A stretch of 64,000 nt of DNA from Gavia stellata (Eukaryota > Chordata > Aves > Gaviiformes > Gaviidae). Under the pieces are notes generated by a model. That model worked only from the letters and a program-made list of their open reading frames with translations, was not told the DNA's origin and made no database searches. Position 1 is the first letter of the stretch; each line of letters opens with the position of its first letter. Positions 49,401-61,400 of this stretch are shown here, piece after piece. The translations under genes and the position numbers were made by a program. Location of the stretch: the NCBI RefSeq assembly GCF_030936135.1, contig NC_082595.1, positions 111,058,334 to 111,122,333 of the forward strand, in the 5' to 3' direction.

Positions 49401-52400
49401 TTTCCAATATCACAAAGCAAAGAAATGAAAAATCCGAATTAACATATGTTTAACTATATATTGTACTCCCCTGTTGACCTTAGGAGCAGTCTTATCTTAG
49501 CACTGTAACTCTCACTCTTCTGAAGAAGGCAAGTAAAGCGCAGATATAAAACAAAACTAAAGACAATAAAGTTGATCAGGATTTCATGCTGGTTGATGTA
49601 TACTCTGGTCAGAATAGTGGGTTTTTTTAATTTTTGGAGTCCGCTGGCCTGACCAGAACTACTCCCAAAGCACACAGTGATATGAAGAGAGAGAACTGGA
49701 GCCATTATTCTCGTCACACTACTGCATTTGTTTTGTATGCATGGTTTAAAGGAGGATCATATATCTTAGAGCTCATTTAATGTCACTTTCCTGGTGGTCG
49801 TATTTTAGAAAAAGTGCTGCCTAGCACTTTGTGTGCTGTTGCCTATTCCAGAGGCGAACACAGAGAGGTGATCTTTGTTCTGATTCAACTGCTATAGAAA
49901 GCTAGAGTCTTTTTGTTGGAGCAGTGTTTAAAAAACATTTTTCTGTCTTATATTGCTTGGGAAGTACCCTAACATTGACGGTTCCTCCTTGGTACATCAA
50001 GTAGCTGTTGTAATGGGGGACCACTGGAGGTAGGAGGAAGGTGTAAGAGCCCACCCCTGGGGACAGACAGGACCAACCCTTCTGTTCCACTTAGAAGACC
50101 TCTGTAGAGCGCAGAGCACTGTTACAGTATCATATGTTGTTGGGAACCTTGATCAGATGGCAGGTCCCTCAACTTTCAGAATTAAAATGCACATCTTGCC
50201 CAAATATGAGATAGAGGCAGAGCAAAGAAATGCTCTGCTAGTGGGGATAACAAAACATGACTAGTAGCCCTGCAGCTGTTCAGTCACATAAATCTATGTA
50301 TCATAAACTGTGGCTTGAGGCTGGTACGAACCAATGTTGTCTGTGAGCTGGAACAGAGGGACAAATCTGAATTCCCTTTCCAACTGTGCCCCACCTGTGT
50401 TCTGAGTTTCCCCCTTCAGCTCCCTATGCTTCTGTAAAATGGAGCTCATATCCACCATAGAGGGTATACAAGGACTTAATTAATGTTTGCAAAGTGTTTT
50501 GAGTTTCCTGGTGACAAGTGTCATGCAAGCGTGAATGGAACTGATTATTATAGCATGTGAGCAAACATCTAACTGATCCACAAATTAACACCTGGCTAAT
50601 AGCACATGCAGGGTTGGACTGACATCCGTTATTTAAGAAAATGTGATCCTTGGTGAATTTCTTTTTGAATACTTGGCTGTTGCTAGAACAGAATACTTAT
50701 TACTTCTGAGTCTAACTTTAATTTTTCAGGCTGATCAATCACCATTACTGCTTTACAGTTCAGCTAGTTCTACTCGGAATAGTTAGTATAAAACACAAAG
50801 TATTATCATCTTCATTAGATAAAGCATTGAAGCATTTTAAATGCAAATACTGTATAAAATATAATAAGTTCATTATAGTGGCTTACGTTTTTCCATTATC
50901 AGATCCAGTCTGAACTAATTGCTTAGCAAGTTTTATTACCATTGGTTTTTATTTTAAATGAGCAATCTCGTGGAAGCTCTATAGATGCTCAACCAGGATA
51001 TCTTTCACGCTGATTAGGTTTCGGGGGGCTAAAGAGGAAGTTTGCCTTATGAAAGGCACTTTGTCGACTACCTGTTTCTTATAGCTTTCTATAAAGTGTC
51101 TGAAACAGGCTGGTTCCTGAGACAGAGTAGTGTACAAGAGAGGCCAGCATTCTGATCTAGTTTGGTATTGCCATCCTCCTCTCCCTTCAAACAAGAACAT
51201 GTTATGTCATATACTAAATGTTATCTTTTGCATTGAGCAGGAGGGACTGTCTCCGTGCAGACGCCCAGTTAAGAATACAAGCCTCTGAGTTTCTTAAGCA
51301 TTCTTTTGTATACTAATGACTGGACCGTGCTGCTTCGCGTTACCTTGCCGTTTGTGGCTGTAGGTTAGCTGTCGCAGCATCTGCCTGCATACATCTGGTT
51401 ATTAATGAGGTGATCCATAATAGGATGTTGCCATAGTGTTAGTAGATGCACTTGAGACTTTAAAATATCCTCTAGTAACTTTCTGTACAAATTTTAAAAG
51501 CGTGGATGACAGGTTGAATGCCAGCAGGGGCACATCTGAGGAACCAGCAGTCCTCATTGTCTCTGTGTGCCACTCAGCAAAGAATGAAACCAGTGGAGAC
51601 TGGTGCCACTGGTGTCTGTTAGGGATCAGAGTATATTTACAGTGTAGCCACAGAGCCAAAGCTAATAGAAACTTAGTTCCATCACCAAGGACAATTCCCC
51701 ACTTTTCTCCATTACCTGGAAATATATTCTTCTCTTCCCAGAAGAGAAGCTCCTGAAAGCATCCAACACTAAATGCGTCTTATGGTAGGTTAAAGGCTTT
51801 TACAGGCAATTTGCTTCAGTGCAATGGTGGACAACTATCCACATTGTTTGGCCTTCTGTTGCTTATGACTTCCCAAAAAGACCTTCAACACTTTGTTTGT
51901 TTCCTTAAGCGCAATATGCTTTCAGCCAGCATGTGCTGGAATTGCAGTTATCACACTAGACCTGTACAGCAGTCTTGGCAATAGCTGGCCTTAATCCTTT
52001 CTTCAGTATCTTAAATTATGGAGGCGTTCACTGACCTAGTAGATATAACAATAAATTAAATTCCTTTAAACAAATTGATCAAAGAAACTTGACCAATTTC
52101 CATAAATCTTTGGAAATTGGTTTGAATTAGCCTTTGATTTAGCATTGGTTTAATATACAAAAAAAAATCCTATTCTTCTTATGCATTTGGCAGCTGTGCT
52201 GCTTCCTGCCTCAGTTCATGTTGCTAAGGAAGATTTATTTCCCAGAAGTTAGCCATCTCTCTTACAGGCTATGACATTACAGTTCACTTCTTCCCTTGAC
52301 AACGCTGTCCAGCTAGCTTGCAATGTCTGTGAAGAGCAGAATGGATGGATTTTACTTTGGTGTAAAACATCTTAAATACTTCCGTGTAGAGGATTTCAAA

Positions 52401-55400
52401 GAGCTCTGCAGTGTCAGCTAATGTATCCTTGCCAGTACACTCGGAAGGCAAGTCGGGTGTCTGAGTTGAAGGCAAGGAAGCTGAGGTACAGGGCACGTGC
52501 TCTTGCAAGACACTGGTGACAAAAATGCAAGCAGAGCCAGCCTTTGTTCGGGGTCTGGTACCTGTATTTTAATCACTAGATTGTGGCTTACTTTTGTTTT
52601 CAGATTCTTAGGATATGCGAAAGAGACACTGATCCAAGATCCCAGTCATCTCTACCAATTCTAGTGGTGCATTTCATGTTGACGTGTCAGATCAGCCAAC
52701 ATCTTTCATCAGTGGTGAAAATACCACAGGAGTTGCTATAACACCTTTATCACAGCTACATCTTTGATGAAAGGGCTGAATAGGAACAACAACAAAGAGA
52801 GCTGAGAGAGAGCAGTCTTTGGGGTGAGGCAAAATGGGCAGTGTGGTTCTGTTCCGCAACAGGCAGAAAGTCTTGCTCGTCACTTTGAAGCACCAGGCAT
52901 ATTTAAAACAAAAAGAAAAAAGAGAAAATCCAAGATCTGGAGAATATAAATGGGAATAAAAGCTGGTGATCCGTCAGGAAGTTCTGAAAATGCCCACACC
53001 CCGTTGATCTTTGCAGATTGCTGCCCGCCCCTCTGAAGGATGCAGTGGAGGTGTCTATGTGGAGGAAGTGCTACACTATGCCAGAAGTGAACGCTGCGCT
53101 CAGTAAAATCCAGCTGGTGGGGTATTCTCAGAAAATCGTGAGTACCTGTAAAGCTGTCCTCAGGTCAACGGTAACAACTTCTTGTTTCCCAGCTTTTCTC
53201 TGGAAATCCCCTTCCTTTTCTCTTTTCCCTCTAGATCCTGTGTAAGATCTAGTTACTCTAGCCTAGGAAAGCAAGACAAGATTGTATTGAATGTCCCCCA
53301 GTCTGCCTCCCAGGAAGGGTTCTTGTTTGGTGAAATCAGGGACTATCCATTTGTTTCTCCTTTTCCTTGGGGAAGCCAGTTTTGAGGCGGCGTACCTTCA
53401 AATTTGGAGTTGATGGCTGGCCCACTGAGAGTTGAGAGGATGTACCAAATGAATGTATCCTCTCTGTCTGTAAGCCACATCCCCTTCTGAGTTACTGTAT
53501 CTCACTTCTGGGAATCTTTTGAGTGCTTTAGCCTCCACTTTCTTTTATACTGCAAATTAGGAATTGTAAACAAAACCTAATGGTTCGACCTGAACTTCAA
53601 ACACTCCTTTCTCAGGTTTCCCAGCTAACATTTGTTGTCTATAATGCCATTGACTATAATCCAGTGTAGTTTCTAGAATGAACTGAACCAACAATTCAGT
53701 AGTCTGCAGATACACTGTTCCCTTACAGCTTGTAGGCAGCATATGGGCCATGATACCTGCTAGTGCTGCTCAGGGCTATAAGAAATAGAACAGCATGTTT
53801 AAGTTGCATACCAAAAGCTTTTTTTTTTTGTTCCCTTTTCTTAAGCAATGGGCCGCTGAAGTTTGGAGACTGCTGTTTATGTGTAAGACAGTTTGAAACA
53901 GTAACCAGTGGTGCTGTGTATTAAATTTGGTGGATTTGGGTTTCACAGAATCACTAAGGTTGGAAAAGACCTGTAAGATCATCAAGTCCAACAAAAAAAA
54001 AAAAAAAAAAAACAAAAAAAAAAAACCCCCACACAACAACAACAAACCACAACACACCAAAAAACCAACCCACCCAACACCACACAGCTCCATGCCCATC
54101 AAGCTACATCCCACAATGCCACATCCACACGCTCCTTGAATACCTCCAGGGAGGGTGACTCTACCACCTCCCTGGGCATCCTATTCCAATGTTTCACTAC
54201 TCTCTCAGTAAAGAACTTTTTCCTAATATCTAGCCTGAACCTCCCCTGGCGCAACTTGAGGCCATTTCCTCTAGTCCTGTCACTAGTCACTTGGGAGAAG
54301 AGACCAACACCCACCTCACCACAACCCCTTTTCAGGTAGTTGCAGAGAGCGATGAGGTCTCCCCTCAGCCTCCTCTTCTCCAGGCTAAACAACCCCAGCT
54401 CCCTCAGCCGCTCCTCATAAGACTTGTGCTCCAGACCCCTCACCAGCTCCGTCGCCCTTCTCTGGACATGCTCCAGCACCTCAATGTCCTTCTTGTAGTG
54501 AGGGGCCCAAAACTGAACACAGTATTCGAGGTGCGGCCTCACCAGAGCCGAGTACAGGGGCATGATCACCTCCCTCCTCCTGCTGGCCACACCATTTCTG
54601 ATAGAGGCCAGGATGCCATTGGCCTTCTTGGCCACCTGGGCACACTGCTGGCTCATATTCAGCCGGGTGTAGATCAACACCCCCAGGTCCTTTTCTGCGG
54701 GGGAGCTTTCCAGCCACTCGTCCCCAAGCCTGTAGCGTTGCCTGGGGTTGTTGTGGCCGAAGTGTAGAACCCGGCACTTGGCCTTATTGAACTTCATCCG
54801 GTTGACCTCAGCCCATCGATCCAGCCTGTCCAGATCCCTCTGCAGAGCCTTCCTACCCTCAAGCAGATCAACACTCCCTCCCAACTTGGTGTCGTCTGCA
54901 AACTTGCTGAGGGAGCACTCTATCCCCTCATCCAGATCATCAATAAAGACATTAAACAAGACCGGTCCCAAAACTGAGCCCTGGGGGACTCCGCTTGTGA
55001 CCGGCCGCCAGCTGGATTTCACCCCATTCACTACAACTCTCTGGGCTCGGCCATCCAGCCAGTTTTTTACCCAGCGAAGAGTGTACCTGTCTAAACCACG
55101 GGCCGCCAGCTTCTCTAGGAGAATACTGTGGGGAACAGTGTCAAAGGCTTTGCTGAAGTCCAGGTAGACAACATCAACAGCCTTCCCCTCGTCCACTAGG
55201 CAGGTCACCCGGTCATAGAAGGAGATCAGGTTGGTCAAGCAGGACCTGCCTTTCATGAACCCGTGCTGGCTTGGCCTGATCCCTTGGTTATCCTGCACGT
55301 GTCCCGTGAGCGCCCTCAAGATGAGCCTCTCCATAACCTTCCCCAGCACCAAGGTCAGGCTGACAGGCCTGTAGTTCCCCGGATCCTCCTTCTGACCCTT

Positions 55401-58400
55401 CTTGTAGATGGATGTCACGTTGGCAAGCCTCCAGTCATCCGGGACCTCCCCCGTTGACCAGGACTGTTGATAAATGATGGAGAGCGGCTTGGCAAGCTCC
55501 TCCGCCAGCTCCCTCAGCACCCTTGGGTGGATGCCATCAGGCCCCATAGACTTATGAGTGTCCAGGTGGCATAGCAGGTCGTTAACTGCTTCCTCCTGGA
55601 AGTTTGTGTGGTACTGCATTACACCTGGTGAAAAAAGACCCCGAGCCACCACTAACATGGCTGCTGACATAAGTAACAGCTGCAGCTTTGTCTAGCAACT
55701 GGACAGGTTGAAGGCATTTGGACTCCTCAGTATCCATGGGTGGTTACTGTTCATTTTTTACTATCTTCACAGTGTGGATGCATCTCGCCTAATTTTAGAT
55801 CTGTGCACCTGAGCCAATCATTCTTCTATAGTTCCCAGGAAAAAAGACGTATTTTATGTCTTTCCAAAGCTAACTTTTAAAATAGTCAGACCCTAATTAG
55901 CCAGTTAACCCAAAACTGGGTGACGGCATCAGGAAGGGTTTGTTGTTCATTTTACATTTCTGCATATCAGCAGAATCTAGAGCCTTGGTTTACACACTCT
56001 GAGGGACGGAGACCCTGCCTTGTTTTGCAAGGCATCTAAATATGTATTGAGATACTAGAAAAATCATTAGTATTGCATGAATCAGATGCTTGTTCTATTA
56101 TTCAGTAAGCAGAAAGTAGATCACATTAGTGAGGTATACACGAAGGCCTATTTTCCTTTCTCAAAACAAGTATAACACATTACTGTGTACAGATAAAGCA
56201 ATACACTTTCTAATGACACCTGGAAAGGAGACAACTGTCAGGTTGCTTATGCTTAGAGCTGAAACTGAAATTTGGGTTGAGTTTGCAGGGTGTTGTTTCT
56301 AAATCACCAGTAGATAGCATTTAAAAAGAAATAAGGTTAGAAAGTGAGTGAGTTTGAAGTTAAGCTTATGTTTTGCACAGCAAAATGTGTAACCCAAACA
56401 GAGTTTTATATCAGTACAGAACTACTTGTCCTTCCTTCTCTCCTGCTGGCCAATATGAATAAAATTTGACTAAGGGGGTATAGAGTCTTCAAAGATGTAA
56501 AGCTCCTAGAAGCTTCTTCAATACAGCAAAGGCAGGCAGAGGATCAAGACCCCTGTTGATTCCTCCATTTAGAGTTATGGTTCAGTGTGAACTCATGCCA
56601 TGGAATTCACACGGAAGAGAGACTTTATGAAGGCCCTACCTCAGGAAAAACTTTTCTCAGCCTGTGTCCTGTTAGACATTGGTAAATAAAGACAGCAGAC
56701 ATAAAGCTCGGGAAACTAGCTTCATAAAGGCTTTGAATAGCAGAACTACGTTTAAAATTGATATCACTGATGATAAAATGACCTGTTCTGACTTCTCTCG
56801 GGGGCTCGCTCAAGTTAATATCTCTTACTGTGTGTTTCAGGAGCTGTTTGGTGCTGTGCAGGTCACCCCTCTCAGCTCAGGCTACGCTCTTGGAAGTTCC
56901 AATTGGATTATCCAGTCGCACTATGAAAAGGTTTCCTATGTTTCAGGATCTTCTCTGCTTACAACACACCCTCAGGTACAGCCCCTGACTTTTGTTAGTC
57001 CTCAATAGGGAGAAGTGTCTTTGCTCAAAAAAAAATAGAGGGGCTTATTTCGGCTGGGATCAGATGTAGTATGGAAGCTGTACAAAGGTAGCTCTGTTAG
57101 TAATTGGCTAGACTTTTAATGGGCATTGAGAAGATGTACCATCCTGATAAGCGGACAGGTATCAATAGTTACTAGGGAAAGACAACTAAGATTCTTTGCT
57201 ATTGATGATTTGATATTAACTTACTTACCAGCTGGGAAATTCTCCTTCACCTAAAATAGGAAATTTTCAACAGAGTTAAACAATAGAGCATTAGTAATAT
57301 TTTTTAAAATCCATATTTCACTGAAGAATCTTTACAGACAGTTCACAGACTACTTCTATATCACTTCTGAAACATCCTTCCTTGGGAGAAATGATAGCTA
57401 ACTGGCTGCCAACTTTTCCACCCTGCTCTGCTAAGGGCAAAGTCTTTATAGTGCTGTAGATGTAATTTCCAGTAAATTAATTCTCTGTAGATCCATAAAT
57501 TCTTAGTGCGAAGAATGGCTTGAAGTTTGCAGTACTGTGTGCTTCAGAAGTTGTCAAAATAGTTAAAAGCAATATTAGCAGGAGGTATTTAAAAATAATT
57601 TAGAAAATGTGTCAGGTTCACGATCATTAAGTAATTTCCCCCAAGGTGAGTATCTTCTAAAGAGCCTTGCTTCTGAGCATCCTTCATTTAAAAGCTTGAT
57701 TTCAGGAGCTGAACAACTACAATAGATAAACCATCCTTAATAGTATGGCTGTACTTAGCTGCATGCAATGTATCAGAGTGAGTCTCTAAATCGCTTTTTC
57801 TCATCAGCCTCATACTGGCCCGGGTTGCGCTCTTTCGTCACCTTCTAGTGAAGGAGCAGCAGCGGTATTTGACAGTATATGAATGGAATATTTCTGTGAG
57901 GAGAAACTTTGCACTATAAGAAGTAGTTTGGTAACTGAGAGTGTTTTCATTGACATGAAATGGTGATTTCATTTATCAGGTTACACTGGCCATGCTTCAT
58001 CGTTTTCCAAAGGTGAACATTGCTCTGGAAAGTTCTGGTAAAATCCCTGTTTTTAAGGAAATTACCTCCCCGTGTTAGGGAATGGTGTGTGACTGAACTG
58101 CCTGGTAAGAGGACAGCCCATGGGCAGCAGATCTGCACTCACTCACTGCAACCTGCAGCAGTGGTAGCAGTTAGACAGGGCAGTTTCAGCTTTAACAAGT
58201 GCAGGAAAACATGCTGCGAGCCTACCTGAAACCCTAGGGACCTACTCTGTTTGCTAACAAGAGACGAAACCTGGACTATTCACTCTGCTGACGGTGTTGC
58301 TTGTCCCACATGCTCTCCGAGAGCCTAATTTTTTAGCATACAGTCCATTGCACTTTGCATTATTTTATGCTAACGCATAGTTTAAAGGAGTAGCTTACCA

Positions 58401-61400
58401 GATAGTTGAAATTACATTCAGTGTGCACTTTTGTTGTTATTTACTACATCACAAATGTTACCAGATACCATTTGCGTATCAGATACCATCATCATCTTAT
58501 ATTTCCTTCCAGGTGGTTGTTGAAGAGAATGGGTAGTTTTTGTCTTAGTGTTAATCCCTGTGAACACCAGTACAAGTTCCTACAATATGGTGATTCTGTA
58601 ATGACTAGTGGATTTTGTGAGCTGCCAACCAGCTCTTCATCCATTTGATGTTTGACAGACCATATGTAATGATAACAATATCTTGAGTGGCACAGAGTCA
58701 AAATTGTGTTCAACAAATCAGCATTTTTTTATCAGGGAGTGAAAAATTGTTTGTCTGACCTGTTTCTCCATAGAATCATGGCGAGCAGTCTTAACGAAAT
58801 TCCTATCTTTTAACAGTGTATGAAAACAGTCACTGCATTTTGTTTTAAAAATTGTATCCTTTTAATCAGCATATGTTTATGTAAATACATATCCAGAGCT
58901 TTTTGACTAAGAGTAAAACCTTAGCACTTTTCCAGTCTCCTGGAACTCCCTCCATAGTTTTTAAAAACGGGCATCAGTTGACCAGGCTCTCATCAACCGT
59001 TTGTTTCTTTAGGGTGATAAGACACAGATTATTTGGGCATACAAATGGAAAAACGCTTCTTCCTCTAATACACACGGTAATAGCCTGGAAAGCATTTCAT
59101 TCTCTCAAGGTGCAAACAGGATAAGGTTCATCTCATCTAACTGAAACTGGGCCCCCCCAATCCTTCCCTGCTTCTCCCTTCTGCCAGTACTGGGGTTTAA
59201 GTGCTGACACAGTGGAGATGGCAGCACGGGTGGGAATTAGCAGTCATGGGAAGAGACTGCGATTGCTGCTTTGGTATAAATTACAGCTTAAAATTTTCTT
59301 GAAATTTTAAGTTGCATCTAGGTTACATCCATAACCAGCAGAGAGTTATTGTACATCTGTAATAATCAGTCCATCTGTATTAACAACAGATAGAAAGTGA
59401 AGCAGTTAGCTTAGTTTAGGCATGGCCCAGGTTGTACAGATTAGCTGGAACTGGGTGCAGCGAATGCCGGCTGTTGGGTTGATCTTGGATGCAGCAGCAG
59501 GAATATCTTGTGAAATCCTCAGCGGGTCTGTGGGAAGTGCAAGTGAAGGGTTCAGCAAGACTGTATTCATAGCTGCTGAAAATAACTGAAGAGCTTTAAA
59601 GGGTTTGTTTGAGACTTAGGTCTGGCACCATTAATTGTTCCCTTTACTTCTGTCTTCTGGCAGATGGTTTCTATTGAAAATTTTGCCTCACGCTCTACTG
59701 AGGCTAGAATTGACACTGTTGCCACTGAAGTGGAGAACAGGAGTTGACAGCACAGGTTCAGACATGTCACTAAAAGCCTTTTAAGACATATTCTTTACAT
59801 TAACCCACAAAAATCGATGCAAGCCCTTTCAGTGCAATAGCAGCTGAAATTATGCGTATCTAATATGGCATAATCATTATGTACATTATCACAGGCAGAT
59901 TCGATATTATTTTTTATTGCATTATTGGCATTTCATTTTCACAGACACGCTATGGAGAGTCAAAGATTGCAATAAATCTTACATAACAGGTCTGGTCCTA
60001 CAAGGTGGTGCACAGCATAAACTTCTGTCAAAGTTGATTTGAAATTCCCCTGCATGTTTAACAGAGGAAGGTCTTTCTCAGCTACTTAAGAATGGCACTG
60101 AGGAACTGTGAGCAAGGGAATTAACTGTACAGTGGTCTTTTAAGTTCAGTAGAGGAAATCTCTTCATCAGTCTCTTCTGGTAGAAGTCTTTCCTGGTTGG
60201 TGAGACTGAAGAGGGTCTGTTGAGAATAAATAACCGTAAAATACCATGCAACTGGCTGCAGTTGCCCATCTTTGCCTGAACAGTAGCTGTGGGAAGCGCA
60301 TTCCAGCCCAGAGTGAGGCTAAAAGTTAACTTTTCACCATAGCTGTACTCCATCTGCAGAGTGAGAAGTGGATGTTGCCTTTTCAGGATTGAATTATGCT
60401 AAATTTTTAGTATCAAGAATATATATTTAGTATCAGGTCAGACTTAAGAATCATTTCTGCATATCTACTCTATGTTTGCTAATGGAGAGAAGTGGGTATG
60501 CGTTTTCATTCTGCTTTAATAGAATGCCAGTATAAAACATGTCAAATGATTGACCTCAGTGAAAAAAGTGTGAGCCTTTATGCACAGTCAAGGCAGAAGC
60601 TTTAACATGAGACTGCGTGCTGGTGGCCAAGTTGCCACACTATTTCCTTGGACCATTTAATCGTGAGTCCCTCTGCTACATGTGTGAGCCACAGGATAGG
60701 CTGTGCAGATGTAAACTCTTCTGTCCCCCAGGAAGCAGATGTGGTGTGGATAGATGCTTGTGATAGCTACCCTCAGCACTTTAACCACATAATCTAGGAT
60801 TGTACCTGTGACTGTAGGTCGTCAGTACAGCATACACTGTAGACCCAGTGGATCAGAGGTCAAAGCCTGGTGAAGACATCTATTTCACTTTGACATAGCT
60901 TAGCCTCTAGCACAGCCTTCAAAGAAAGGTACCAGAGGAGGGCAGAGTGCTGATCTGTTTCACTAGGGGAGACTGGTAAGCCAAGTCATATTTTCTCTAT
61001 TATTTTAGCTCTGGTGTTGCATTGGGAGCACTACTTTTTTGTATGGGTTTTTTTTGTGCAGTTGAAGCTATGATTTTTCACCTGTTTTCAGCTACTGGCT
61101 TTTAAGGAAATACTTGTTTGGCCTGCTATTATAGTGACATTAAAAAAATTAGCATGTGTAAGTGATTATTTCTTAGATAAATAAACAAAATTTATCAATA
61201 TTAAGGAATCTAAACAAATTTCTCTTTTCTACCAGCGGCAGCATTTACCATTTCACAAAACCAGACTTCTAAAAAGACCTGTGCAAACAATCTGAAATGA
61301 GTATTTGAAAGTCATGGTCGTAATACTGCGGGCAGAAGAGCGGATTTCACAGTCAGTGGAGAGCCTTGTGCGGCATTCAGATTCATACACAAAATTGAGA

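Larger units (their letters stand above)
48447..53016 (+). other. INTS9: INTS9 intron 6
   Basis: 4,570 bases, phase 2, AT-rich. It contains a MIR-like piece (50,380-50,540) and an inverted repeat (52,070-52,143). Confidence 0.9.
53138..56840 (+). other. INTS9: INTS9 intron 7
   Basis: 3,703 bases, phase 0. Almost half is an antisense CR1 element (about 53,944-55,640). Confidence 0.9.

Noticed and set aside
52680..52800. Repeated CATCTTTCATC / ATCTTTGATGAAAG words suggesting an inverted repeat
   Set aside because: The two words form only a short imperfect inverted match with no extension, target duplication or second copy visible.
54291..55167. Plus-strand open frames of 158 and 139 codons inside the CR1
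   Set aside because: They are antisense shadows of the CR1 reverse-transcriptase frame.
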